A stretch of DNA of 32,545 bases from an uncultured Ruminococcus sp. (GTDB lineage Bacteria; Bacillota; Clostridia; Oscillospirales; Ruminococcaceae): contig CAADWP010000009.1 in NCBI GenBank assembly GCA_900752785.1, forward strand, positions 1 through 32,545. The letters run 5' to 3'. The notes below the pieces were generated by a model. The model was not told the origin of the DNA. It did no database searches and saw nothing but the letters and a program-made list of their open reading frames with translations. Made by a program: the position numbers and the translations under genes. Of this stretch, positions 16,743 to 25,375 are shown one piece after another. Within the stretch, counting starts at the first letter, position 1, and every line of letters begins with the position of its first letter.

Positions 16743-17672
16743 ATGAAGATAGTATTTATGGGAACTCCCGAATTTGCGGTTCCCTGTCTGCGAACCCTTG
16801 CAGAAAGTTCCCATGAGGTTGCCGCTGTGTTTACTCAGCCTGATAAGCCTAAGGGGCGCGGATACAAGTTGATTCCTACGCCCGTTAAGTCTGCGGCGGC
16901 GGAATACGGCTTTGCGGTATACCAGCCGCTTTCTTTAAGAAAAGGAGATGACGCCGATGAAGCATTAAGAATTTTAAACGATATTGCTCCGGATCTGATC
17001 GTTGTAACGGCATACGGTCAGATACTTCCGAAAGAGGTACTGGAGCTTCCAAAGTATGGCTGTGTGAATATTCACGCTTCACTGCTTCCGAAGTACAGGG
17101 GAGCAGCTCCCATAAATTGGGTTATTCTTAACGGTGAAACTGAGACGGGCGTTACCTCAATGCAAATGAGCGAGGGACTTGATACCGGAGATATGCTCAT
17201 TAAGGAAGCTACGAAAATAGGTGAAAATGAGACCTATGAGCAGCTTTACGGCAGACTTTCCGAAATGGGAGGAAGAGTGCTCGCAAAAACCCTTGAAGCA
17301 ATTGAAAAAGGAGCGCTTTGTCCCGAAAAGCAGGATGATTCTCTGAGCAGCTATTCACCGATGATAAAAAAAGAAATGAGCGCGCTTGATTTTTCAAAAT
17401 CAGCTCAGCAAATTCATAATACTATACGCGGCGTTACCGGCTTTGCAATTCTTGACGGCAAACGTATCAAGGTGTTTGCTTCCGAAATATCGAATGATTT
17501 AGCTGAAGACGCCGAGAACGGAGAAATAATCGATCCGGATGTACTGTCTGTAAAATGCGGTGACGGAAAGATCGTTATATTCCGCGAAGTTCAGCCGGAA
17601 GGCAAAAAACGTATGCGTACTGAGGAGTTCCTCAGAGGCAATAAACCCCGAAAGGGTGAAAAATTTAAATAA
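16743..17672 (+). CDS. fmt: Methionyl-tRNA formyltransferase
   Basis: Fmt formylates initiator Met-tRNA with 10-formyl-THF. The 309-residue protein begins MKIVFMGTPEFAVPCLRTLA and has the catalytic triad residues N109 and H111 (VNIHASLLPKYRGAAPINW) and D147 (GLDTGDM). The C-terminal OB-like tRNA-binding domain is present with ITGF-like RGVTGFAILDGKRIKVF. The ATG at 16743 follows GAGGAGGA at the end of def; a frame opening at 16623 inside def is longer but has no family N terminus. Confidence 0.97.
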   Translation: MKIVFMGTPEFAVPCLRTLAESSHEVAAVFTQPDKPKGRGYKLIPTPVKSAAAEYGFAVYQPLSLRKGDDADEALRILNDIAPDLIVVTAYGQILPKEVLELPKYGCVNIHASLLPKYRGAAPINWVILNGETETGVTSMQMSEGLDTGDMLIKEATKIGENETYEQLYGRLSEMGGRVLAKTLEAIEKGALCPEKQDDSLSSYSPMIKKEMSALDFSKSAQQIHNTIRGVTGFAILDGKRIKVFASEISNDLAEDAENGEIIDPDVLSVKCGDGKIVIFREVQPEGKKRMRTEEFLRGNKPRKGEKFK

Positions 17673-17685
17673 CGGAGGTATTTTT

Positions 17686-18354
17686 ATGCAGCTTATTATT
17701 CTGTTAGTCATGCTCGGTTTGCCTATTTTAGCGCAGATCAATGTTACTTCAACATTCAGCAAATACAAAAAGATAAACAATTCAAGAGGCTTGACAGCCG
17801 ACCAGGTAGCCCGTCAGATACTTGACAGCAACGGTCTCACATATGTAAGGATCGAACGTATTTCCGGCAATCTTACCGATCATTACGATCCAAGCGACAA
17901 CGTGGTAAGACTTTCCGATTCGGTATACGGACAAACTTCGGTCGCTGCTATCGGCGTTGCCGCTCATGAGTGCGGTCATGCTTGTCAGCATGCTGAGGAG
18001 TACGCTCCTATTCAGGTGAGAAGCGCTTTGGTTCCTATCACAAATTTCTGTTCAAGATTCTGGTATCTTGCGTTTATTCTCGGTATATTATTGTTTGAAT
18101 CGCTTCCTCAGCTTATTTACGTTGGTATTATCATGTTTGCAGCCGTTGTGCTTTTCCAGCTTGTTACGCTTCCTGTTGAGCTTGACGCCAGCGGCAGAGC
18201 ATTAAAAACTCTTGAAAACGACGGAATTCTTGAATACAGTGAGGTTCCTCATGCTGAAAAGGTTCTCAAAGCCGCTGCTTTCACTTATGTAACTTCATTG
18301 GTAGTGTCCGTACTTCAGCTTCTCAGACTTCTTGCCGCTGCAAAGAGAAACTAA
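17686..18354 (+). CDS. yugP: Membrane zinc metallopeptidase, YugP family
   Basis: This 222-residue protein matches the Zn_peptidase_2 (YugP) family of membrane proteases. It has an N-terminal hydrophobic segment (about 2-18), the motif HECGH at 94-98 in AIGVAAHECGHACQH, and further membrane segments near 122-162 and 198-217. An ELDAS motif (E165) lies after them and may hold a third ligand. The natural substrate is not known to me. The start ATG follows CGGAGGT (17672-17678). This family is often found between fmt and rsmB in clostridia, so co-expression is not proof of a translation role. Confidence 0.9.
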   Translation: MQLIILLVMLGLPILAQINVTSTFSKYKKINNSRGLTADQVARQILDSNGLTYVRIERISGNLTDHYDPSDNVVRLSDSVYGQTSVAAIGVAAHECGHACQHAEEYAPIQVRSALVPITNFCSRFWYLAFILGILLFESLPQLIYVGIIMFAAVVLFQLVTLPVELDASGRALKTLENDGILEYSEVPHAEKVLKAAAFTYVTSLVVSVLQLLRLLAAAKRN

Positions 18355-18355
18355 G

Positions 18356-19660
18356 ATGACTGATCCACGCTATCTTGCGGTAAAGCTTCTGAATAAGACT
18401 TTTGGCAGCAATGGTTATTCAAATCTTCAATTAAGCGGCGGACTTGAAAATTCCGATATGGATATAAGGGATAAAAAACTTTGTTCGGCTCTGTATTACG
18501 GTGTTATCGAACGAAAGCTGACTCTTGATTATATTATTTGCGGACTTTCAAGCCGCCCCATTGAAAAGCTTGACAGCGCTGTGCTGAACATTCTGCGCTG
18601 TGGGATCTATCAGCTCCTTTATATGGAGACGATCCCGGACAGCGCTGCTGTGAACGAATGCGTAAGTCTTGCAAAAAAATTCTCAAAGACAAGCGCTTCC
18701 GGTCTTATAAATGCAGTTCTCCGTAATTTTATCAGGCAGGGAAAGAAGCTTTCAATGCCTCGTGATTCGATTGAGGCGGTTTCTATAAAATATTCAGTTC
18801 CAAAGGAACTTGTAGAGACTATTACGGATGACTTTGGACCGGAGCTTGCGGAAAATTTATTTTCCGACGCGCTGACTGCGCCTCCTGTTACGATCCGCAG
18901 AAATCAGCTTTTGTGTACGGAGGAAGAACTTTTTGATTCTATAGGAAAAAATTCTTTAAAACGTCTTGATTTTCCTGAAAATGCGTATACGCTCTGCGGA
19001 AGTGACGTTGCTTCATCGGAAGCTTTTAAAAGAGGTTTTTTCCACGTTCAGGATATTGCCTCTCAGCTTTGCTGTATGGCGGTCGCGCCAACTGATAAAG
19101 ATCGGATTCTTGATTTATGTGCGGCTCCGGGCGGCAAGACGTTTACTATGGCTGAGATGATGGGAGGAAAAGGCGAAGTATATGCTTTTGATCTGCATGA
19201 AAAACGTGTTGGGTTGATTAAAAAAGGAGCAGAAAGACTTTGTCTCGAAAATATCAGAGCGGCTGTCGGCGATGCTTCAAAATATAATCCTCAGCTTCCA
19301 AAGTTCACTAAAGTACTCTGTGATGTACCGTGTTCGGGCTTGGGAGCGATCCGCCGAAAGCCCGAGATCAAGTACAAGAGCCTTTCAGATTTTTCGGGAC
19401 TTCCCGAAATTCAGTACAGGATTGCCGAGAATGCTTTGAATTACCTTGAGCACGGCGGAGAGCTGATATATTCTACTTGTACTTTAAGGCGCGAAGAAAA
19501 TGACGCGGTATGCGACAGGCTTCTTGAAAATTATGGAGACGTTATTGAGGCTATAAAGCTTCCCAGCGTTCTCGGAGAGAGATTCGGCTGCCGTGCAAGT
19601 ATTTTTCCCTGTCATTTTGGCAGTGACGGATTTTATATTGCAAAATTAAGAAAACGCTGA
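18356..19660 (+). CDS. rsmB: 16S rRNA (cytosine-967-C5) methyltransferase RsmB
   Basis: RsmB (Sun) methylates C967 of 16S rRNA with SAM. The 434-residue protein has a NusB-like N-terminal domain (about 1-140, with AVLNILRCGIYQLLY), the SAM motif LDLCAAPGGKT (252-262), the motif DVPCSG (323-328, C326) and STCT (373-376, C375); both Cys serve catalysis. The ATG at 18356 lies one base after the yugP stop and has only a weak AGAGAA site, so coupling is likely; a TTG at 18332 is in frame but inside yugP. Confidence 0.95.
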   Translation: MTDPRYLAVKLLNKTFGSNGYSNLQLSGGLENSDMDIRDKKLCSALYYGVIERKLTLDYIICGLSSRPIEKLDSAVLNILRCGIYQLLYMETIPDSAAVNECVSLAKKFSKTSASGLINAVLRNFIRQGKKLSMPRDSIEAVSIKYSVPKELVETITDDFGPELAENLFSDALTAPPVTIRRNQLLCTEEELFDSIGKNSLKRLDFPENAYTLCGSDVASSEAFKRGFFHVQDIASQLCCMAVAPTDKDRILDLCAAPGGKTFTMAEMMGGKGEVYAFDLHEKRVGLIKKGAERLCLENIRAAVGDASKYNPQLPKFTKVLCDVPCSGLGAIRRKPEIKYKSLSDFSGLPEIQYRIAENALNYLEHGGELIYSTCTLRREENDAVCDRLLENYGDVIEAIKLPSVLGERFGCRASIFPCHFGSDGFYIAKLRKR

Positions 19661-19677
19661 AACGGAGGTCGAAGCAA

Positions 19678-20721
19678 TTGGAAAAGACAGATATTCTCAG
19701 TCTCAGTCTTGAAGAACTGGAAAGCGCCCTTGTTGACTTGGGTGAGAAAAAATTCAGGGCAAGACAGATCTTTCAGTGGATTCATGCAAAAAGAGTACTT
19801 GAATTCGACAAAATGACTGATATATCTGTGCAATTGCGGCAAACTCTAAGCGAAAAATTTTGTGCAAATGGACTATTTATGCATAAAAGACTTGAATCCT
19901 CTATAGATAATACGGTAAAATATCTATATAAGCTTCACGACGGCAATTTTGTAGAGACTGTTCTGATGGAATACAGCTATGGTTACAGCATATGTATATC
20001 GACTCAGGTCGGCTGTAAAATGGGATGCCGATTCTGTGCTTCGGCTATCGCGGGATATGTAAGGGATCTTGAGCCGTCGGAAATGCTTATGCAGATTTAC
20101 GAAACAGAAAGAGACAAGGGCGTGCGGGTCTCCGGTGTTGTGCTAATGGGGATCGGTGAACCGCTCGACAATTATGACAATGTTGTAAAATTTTTGGGGC
20201 TTCTCTCGGCTAAAGATGGGAATAATCTGAGCCTCAGGCACGTTTCGCTTTCTACCTGTGGAATTGTTCCCAAAATATACGAGCTTGCCGAGCTTCGCCT
20301 GGGACTTACTCTGTCGGTTTCGCTTCATTGTGCAGATAACGACAAAAGAAGCGAAATAATGCCGGTGAACAGGACATATAATATAAACAGGCTGATAGAG
20401 GCGTGCCGCCGGTATATTGAAAAGACAGGGCGTCGAGTGACATTTGAATACGCTGTTATTGACAGCGTGAATTCTTCGGAAGCGGACGCTGACAGACTTG
20501 CGGCTCTGCTGAAAGGCATGAATTGTCATGTAAACCTTATACCTGTAAATAATGTAAAGGAAAGAAATTATCATACGGCGCGTTCGGGAGTGGCGGAATT
20601 TGCTAAGCGTCTCGAAAAGCGCGGAATAAACGTTACCGTGAGAAGAACTCTCGGAAGCGATATAGAGGCTGCGTGCGGTCAGCTTAGGCGTGACGCGGCA
20701 GATCATAATAAAGCAGAATAG
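19678..20721 (+). CDS. rlmN: Dual-specificity RNA methyltransferase RlmN
   Basis: RlmN is a radical-SAM enzyme that makes 2-methyladenosine at A2503 of 23S rRNA and at A37 of some tRNAs. The 347-residue protein has the C-x3-C-x2-C cluster motif (C113, C117, C120) in GCKMGCRFC, the GIGEPLDNYDN motif, and the catalytic Cys C333 in AACGQL near the end, with VRRTLGSDIEAACGQLR typical. The start is TTG with CGGAGG (19663-19668) and about 9 bases of spacing. prpC follows after 11 bases. Confidence 0.96.
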   Translation: MEKTDILSLSLEELESALVDLGEKKFRARQIFQWIHAKRVLEFDKMTDISVQLRQTLSEKFCANGLFMHKRLESSIDNTVKYLYKLHDGNFVETVLMEYSYGYSICISTQVGCKMGCRFCASAIAGYVRDLEPSEMLMQIYETERDKGVRVSGVVLMGIGEPLDNYDNVVKFLGLLSAKDGNNLSLRHVSLSTCGIVPKIYELAELRLGLTLSVSLHCADNDKRSEIMPVNRTYNINRLIEACRRYIEKTGRRVTFEYAVIDSVNSSEADADRLAALLKGMNCHVNLIPVNNVKERNYHTARSGVAEFAKRLEKRGINVTVRRTLGSDIEAACGQLRRDAADHNKAE

Positions 20722-20732
20722 GAGGCGGAAAA

Positions 20733-21458
20733 TTGAGGTACAGATTTGGGACGGATATAGGTCTTCGGCGTGAGGAAAATCAGGACGCTGTGAGATGCGA
20801 ATATTTCGGGCATAATATTCTTGCAGCCGTATGCGACGGTATGGGAGGCGAAAGAGCAGGCAAGGAAGCCAGTGCTATTGCCATAAGTGAATTTTTTCAG
20901 CGGTTTTCCGCAGGTTACTCCGAAAGTTTAGGAGATGAGGAGATACGCAAGCTGCTTATAGCCTCAGTTTCCGCAGCCAACTCGGTCATATATACAAGGG
21001 CAAGGCTGGATTTTAAAAATTTCGGCATGGGAACGACATGTGTTGCGGCCTTTGTCAATAGAAAAAAAGCTTTTATCGTAAATGTCGGCGACAGCCGTGC
21101 ATATCTTATTTCGGACGGTGGATTGCAAAAGATCACTACCGACCATAATGTTTCTACCCTTCTTTATGAGCAGGGCAAGATCACGGAGGAAGAAAAGGAG
21201 ACTCATCCTCAGAAGCATATGCTTGTAAGGGCAGTGGGTGTTGAAAAAACCGTCCTTACCGATACTTTTATACTTGATTATGAAGATAAGATCAGTCTGC
21301 TGCTATGCTCCGACGGATTGTCGGGTTACTGCGGCGATGATGAAATATATGACGTTATCTTGAAAGCTCCTTTCGATAATGTCGCTGAAGAACTCATTGA
21401 CCTCGCTCTGAGTAAGGGCGGACGCGACAATGTTACTGTTGCGATAATTTCCGATTAA
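20733..21458 (+). CDS. prpC: PP2C-type protein serine/threonine phosphatase
   Basis: PrpC reverses phosphorylation by PrkC, coded next. The 241-residue protein has the PPM family motifs: REENQDAV, DGMGGERAGKEAS, NVGDSRAYLI, TTDHNVSTL, LLLCSDGLSGY and GGRDNVTVAII; the Asp residues in DGMGG, SDG and GRDN are metal ligands. The start is TTG, with AGGAGG (20720-20725) overlapping the rlmN stop. The phosphatase-kinase pair is conserved in Firmicutes; here the gap is 59 bases. Confidence 0.96.
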   Translation: MRYRFGTDIGLRREENQDAVRCEYFGHNILAAVCDGMGGERAGKEASAIAISEFFQRFSAGYSESLGDEEIRKLLIASVSAANSVIYTRARLDFKNFGMGTTCVAAFVNRKKAFIVNVGDSRAYLISDGGLQKITTDHNVSTLLYEQGKITEEEKETHPQKHMLVRAVGVEKTVLTDTFILDYEDKISLLLCSDGLSGYCGDDEIYDVILKAPFDNVAEELIDLALSKGGRDNVTVAIISD

Positions 21459-21517
21459 CCAATAAGTAAGACGCCGACGTCGCCTGCGGCAGAGGCTTCA
21501 TCTCAGGAGGAAACAGA

Positions 21518-23809
21518 ATGGACAAGAATATTGGCAAAAAGCTTGACGGCAGATATGAAATAACAGAGCTTATCGGCGTCGGCGGCATGGCTGAGGTCTA
21601 TAAGGGTGTTGATGTTATTGATAACAAGACCGTTGCCATTAAGATCCTTAAAAAGGAATACGCCGAGAACGAGGAATTTTTGCGGCGTTTCAGAAATGAA
21701 TCAAAGGCGATCGCAGTGCTTTCGCATCCGAATATTGTAAAGATCTATGATGTCGGATTTTCGGAAAAGATTCAGTATATCGTTATGGAATATATTGACG
21801 GAATTACCCTAAAGGAGTATATTGAGGAGGAAAGAGTTCTGACCTGGAAGGATACAGTTCACTTCGTTATCCAGATTCTCCGTGCGCTTCAGCATGCTCA
21901 TGATAAGGGGATAGTTCATCGCGATATAAAGCCGCAGAACATTATGATGTTCACTGACGGTACTATTAAGGTCATGGATTTCGGCATCGCGAAGTTTGCC
22001 AGGGAGGATGGAAAGACAGCTACCGATCAGGCTATCGGAAGTGTGCATTATATCAGTCCGGAGCAGGCAAGCGGTAACGTTACCGATGCAAAAAGCGATA
22101 TTTACTCCGTCGGCGCGATGATGTACGAAATGCTTACCGGAAGAAAGCCATTTGACAGTGATAATCCGGTAGCTATAGCCGTTATGCATATGCATGATAT
22201 TCCCGAAAGACCCAAAGCTATAAATTCGGATATCCCTGACGGTCTGGAGGAGATCGTTCTACGTGCAATGGAGAAGGCTCCCGAGGACAGATACGGCACT
22301 ACAGCCGAGATGATAAGCGATATAGAGGCGTTTAAGAACGATCCTACGATCTCATTCGGCTATTACCGCGAGGAGAATGAGGTTAGCGAGGATACAAAAT
22401 ATTTCAGTACGCCCGCGTCTGTGGGCGGCGATGTTCAGTCTGAAACTCCCGAAGAGGTAGAGAGTGCCTATGCCGCAAAGGCTCCGGCTTATGCCGCAGC
22501 AGGAAGTGCGGCAGCGTCGTCGGCAATGTATCAGGCAAATGCTTCTCAGCGTTATCCTCAGCAGCCTCCTTACAATAATGGGGACTACTATGATGACGAG
22601 GATGATGAGGACGAAGAAGAGCGCTCGTCTCTTGTCGTTCCTGTTCTGACGGCTATTGTTGTTGTTGTTATTATTGTTGCTGTAATTTTTGTTGCAATGC
22701 TTCTCAAGGATCTTCTTACGGGCAGCGAGAAAAAGGGCGATTATGAAATGCCTGATTTTTACAATAAGCCTTATGCAGACGCTTACAGCGAATATAACAA
22801 TACTATTCGATTTGAGGTTGTCGGATCTGAGTATACCGAGCTTGAAGAAAACAGAATAATCTGGCAGAGTATCGAGCCGAATACGCCGTTCAACAAAGGA
22901 GATACGCTTAAAGTAAAAATAAGCAAGGGGCAGGAAGAAGTTGAAGTGCCAAAGGTAAGTAATGTAAATGTTGAACTTGCCAAAGAGCAGCTCAGACAGC
23001 GCGGACTTGAGGCGGATGTCAGATCGAAGCCTCATTCGACTATTGAAAAGGGGTATGTAATTGAATCCGATCCCAAGGAAGGAACTGTCGTTAAAAAAGG
23101 TGAGACGATTCTGCTTTATGTCAGCATGGGCGAAGACGCCGGTCAGATCACTGTAGAAAAGTATGTCGGCATGAATCTTGAGGATGCAAGCAAAGCGGCA
23201 AGCTACAGAGGTCTTACGGTAAAGACTGAAAATAAACCTTCCTACGAAAAAGAAGGTAAGGTTGTCGAGCAGAGCATTGAACCGGGCGAAAAGGTAGAAA
23301 AGGGTACAGAGATTATCTTGTATTACAGCGACGGTACAACTCCTGACGGCGAAATTCCATTCAGAATAATATTCCCGGGTCAAGCTTCCGGACGATTTAT
23401 GATTGATTTTGTTCTTGTCGGTGAGGACGGTCAGAAGAATATTGCAACATCCAAGAGCGTAATTCTTCCCGAAATGGGCGATATAACGGAGAATATCAAG
23501 GGCTCCGGCGAAAGCGTCGAGGTAACCGTGATAATCACTAATTCAAGCAATGGTCAGAAGGCTACCCTTGGAATATATAACTTTAATTTTGCAGAGCAGA
23601 AAGTAACGCCCAGAGAAGAAAATATTGAGGCTGCAATGAGGGCTATCGGCGGAATTCCCGAACCGACGACAGAGCCTCCAACAGACCCCCCTGTTGTTAC
23701 TACAACAGAGCCACCTACGGAACCTCCTGTTACCACAACAGAGTATGTCGATCCGTGGACAGATGGAAACCAAGGCGGCTTTGGAGACGGCGAGTACGGA
23801 CAGCAATGA
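21518..23809 (+). CDS. prkC: PASTA-domain Ser/Thr protein kinase PrkC/Stk1
   Basis: This membrane kinase senses cell-wall fragments and regulates growth and division in Firmicutes. The 763-residue protein has a kinase domain (about 13-275): G-loop GVGGMAEV, K42 in VAIKIL, HRDIKPQN (D136), DFG (D154) and SDIYSVG. A low-complexity linker (about 285-355) is followed by an acidic run DDEDDEDEEE (359-368) and one transmembrane segment (about 372-397). Outside are three PASTA repeats (roughly 409-471, 474-537, 543-605), a beta-rich part I do not recognise (606-700), and a Pro/Thr tail (714-742) with TTEPPT repeats, ending in a Gly/Asp-rich stretch. AGGAGG (21505-21510) precedes the ATG. Confidence 0.96.
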   Translation: MDKNIGKKLDGRYEITELIGVGGMAEVYKGVDVIDNKTVAIKILKKEYAENEEFLRRFRNESKAIAVLSHPNIVKIYDVGFSEKIQYIVMEYIDGITLKEYIEEERVLTWKDTVHFVIQILRALQHAHDKGIVHRDIKPQNIMMFTDGTIKVMDFGIAKFAREDGKTATDQAIGSVHYISPEQASGNVTDAKSDIYSVGAMMYEMLTGRKPFDSDNPVAIAVMHMHDIPERPKAINSDIPDGLEEIVLRAMEKAPEDRYGTTAEMISDIEAFKNDPTISFGYYREENEVSEDTKYFSTPASVGGDVQSETPEEVESAYAAKAPAYAAAGSAAASSAMYQANASQRYPQQPPYNNGDYYDDEDDEDEEERSSLVVPVLTAIVVVVIIVAVIFVAMLLKDLLTGSEKKGDYEMPDFYNKPYADAYSEYNNTIRFEVVGSEYTELEENRIIWQSIEPNTPFNKGDTLKVKISKGQEEVEVPKVSNVNVELAKEQLRQRGLEADVRSKPHSTIEKGYVIESDPKEGTVVKKGETILLYVSMGEDAGQITVEKYVGMNLEDASKAASYRGLTVKTENKPSYEKEGKVVEQSIEPGEKVEKGTEIILYYSDGTTPDGEIPFRIIFPGQASGRFMIDFVLVGEDGQKNIATSKSVILPEMGDITENIKGSGESVEVTVIITNSSNGQKATLGIYNFNFAEQKVTPREENIEAAMRAIGGIPEPTTEPPTDPPVVTTTEPPTEPPVTTTEYVDPWTDGNQGGFGDGEYGQQ

Positions 23810-24684
23810 GTCATGGAGTTTTCAGCGGAATCATAACAAAATGTATAGGGGGACTCTACACTGTAGAGTCCCCTGACGGTATATATGAATGTAAGGCAAG
23901 AGGTATTTTCCGCAACAGAGGGATATCTCCCTGCGCCGGTGACAGAGTCGCGATCAATAACGGGGTAATAACTGAGGTCGCCGAGCGAAAAAACTGTATA
24001 ATTCGTCCCCCTCTTGCTAATCTCGATCAGCTTGTTTTTGTTGTTTCTACTTGCAGTCCTTCTCCTAATTTTTTGCTTTTGGACAAGTTTATTGCTATTG
24101 CTGAGTATAAGGGCATTACGCCTATTATCGTTGTTACAAAGGCTGATCTTGGAGACAGCAGGGATATATGCGAGATATACGGTAGGATCGGAATTGATGT
24201 TTATATTGCGGATTACTCCGATTCTGCCTCCATTGAGGCTGTAAAAAAGCTTTTGTACGGGAAAATAAGCGCGTTTACAGGAAATTCAGGCGTTGGGAAG
24301 TCAACGCTTCTTAATGCTGTTGATCCGACTCTGAATATTCCTACGGCCGGGATAAGTGAAAAACTTGGCAGAGGCAGGCATACTACTCGTCATGCGGAGC
24401 TGTACAGGCTTGACGAAGGAGGATATATTGCGGATACTCCCGGCTTTTCGACATTTGATACGAATCGCTATGAAATTATCCGCAAGGAGGAGCTGGCGGA
24501 TTGCTTCCGTGAATTTGGAGAATTTACTGAGAGCTGCCGTTTTAAAGACTGCTCTCATACCTGTGAAAACGGCTGTGCCGTGCTTGAAGCGCTTGACAGA
24601 GGCATGATCTCGGCGAGCCGTCATGCGAGCTACCGTTCTATGTACGATGAAGCCAAACTGCTTAAAGAATGGGAATTAAAATGA
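23806..24684 (+). CDS. rsgA: Ribosome small-subunit GTPase RsgA
   Basis: RsgA (YloQ/CpgA) is a circularly permuted GTPase that acts late in 30S assembly. The 292-residue protein has an N-terminal OB fold, then G4 (TKAD, 111-114) before G1 (GNSGVGKST, 159-167) and G3 (DTPG, 210-213), the diagnostic permuted order. A zinc site follows (C244, C249, H251, C257). The ATG at 23806 overlaps the prkC stop (ATGA), giving coupling; a longer frame opens at 23755 inside prkC with no family N terminus. rsgA downstream of prpC-prkC is a conserved Firmicutes order. Confidence 0.95.
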   Translation: MSHGVFSGIITKCIGGLYTVESPDGIYECKARGIFRNRGISPCAGDRVAINNGVITEVAERKNCIIRPPLANLDQLVFVVSTCSPSPNFLLLDKFIAIAEYKGITPIIVVTKADLGDSRDICEIYGRIGIDVYIADYSDSASIEAVKKLLYGKISAFTGNSGVGKSTLLNAVDPTLNIPTAGISEKLGRGRHTTRHAELYRLDEGGYIADTPGFSTFDTNRYEIIRKEELADCFREFGEFTESCRFKDCSHTCENGCAVLEALDRGMISASRHASYRSMYDEAKLLKEWELK

Positions 24685-25301
24685 AGATATGCAGAATTTT
24701 TGCCGGAGGCGATATCGGCAGCAAATGTATAAAAGTAAATAAAGACGATCTTGTGATCTGTGCGGACGGAGGCTATGCTGCTGCATTGAAAATGGGAATT
24801 GTTCCCGATCTGATTGTAGGAGATTTCGATTCATATTCAGGCGAGCTGCCCGAAAATATCGAGATTCTACGCAGTATTCCCGAAAAGGATGATACCGATA
24901 CGCTTCTTGCAATAAAAACAGCTATAGACAGAAGGGCTTCGACGATTATAATATACGGTGCAATGGGCGGACGTTTTGATCATACCTTTGCAAATATCCA
25001 GTGTCTTTCTTATATACACGGCCACGGCTGTACAGGTTTTATTGAAGACGATAATAATATTATTACTCTCTGCGGTATGGGCGAGCATCGCTTCCCATAT
25101 ATTAAGGGGTGGTATTTTTCGGTGTTTGCCTTAACGGATACGGCTCATATTGAGAGTATGACGGGAGTGAAATATCCGCTGTCAGATTATCCTATGACGG
25201 GAAGCTTTCCTATCGGTGTGAGCAACGAAATAACGGATCTTGAAGCTGTGCTGAAAATAAAAAGCGGACTGGCGCTTATAGTTCGCTCACGCAGATTATA
25301 A
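24681..25301 (+). CDS. thiN: Thiamine pyrophosphokinase
   Basis: ThiN transfers pyrophosphate from ATP to thiamine, giving thiamine diphosphate. The 206-residue protein has the active-site motifs VGDFDS (46-51), KDDTDT (69-74) and GGRFDH (96-101), plus the N-terminal CADGGY. The ATG at 24681 overlaps the rsgA stop (ATGA); an in-frame ATG at 24669 would add four residues and cannot be excluded. In Bacillus rpe lies between rsgA and thiN; here it is absent. thiN is the last gene of the unit and a strong terminator follows. Confidence 0.93.
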   Translation: MKICRIFAGGDIGSKCIKVNKDDLVICADGGYAAALKMGIVPDLIVGDFDSYSGELPENIEILRSIPEKDDTDTLLAIKTAIDRRASTIIIYGAMGGRFDHTFANIQCLSYIHGHGCTGFIEDDNNIITLCGMGEHRFPYIKGWYFSVFALTDTAHIESMTGVKYPLSDYPMTGSFPIGVSNEITDLEAVLKIKSGLALIVRSRRL

Positions 25302-25305
25302 GAAT

Positions 25306-25346
25306 AAGGGAACGTCCTGAAACCGAGGACGTTCCCTTTAATTTTT
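25306..25346 (+). terminator. Strong intrinsic terminator after thiN
   Basis: A perfect 13-bp stem (25306-25318 pairing with 25326-25338) with a 7-base loop is followed by TTTAATTTTT. It lies 4 bases after the thiN stop. On the other strand the stem is followed by a weaker TTATTCTTAT, and it lies 38 bases beyond the araC-type stop, so it may work in both directions between the converging operons. Confidence 0.9.
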
Positions 25347-25375
25347 ACCAAAATCATGCTCGAAAATCTGTATGT

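Noticed and set aside
22655..22700. GTT/ATT triplet run as a microsatellite repeat
   Set aside because: It codes the Val/Ile-rich transmembrane segment of PrkC and is explained by that.
22352..23383. Long minus-strand frame of 343 codons
   Set aside because: It is antisense to prkC, with low-complexity Asn and Arg runs mirroring the GTT repeats and acidic codons; the plus-strand kinase is certain.
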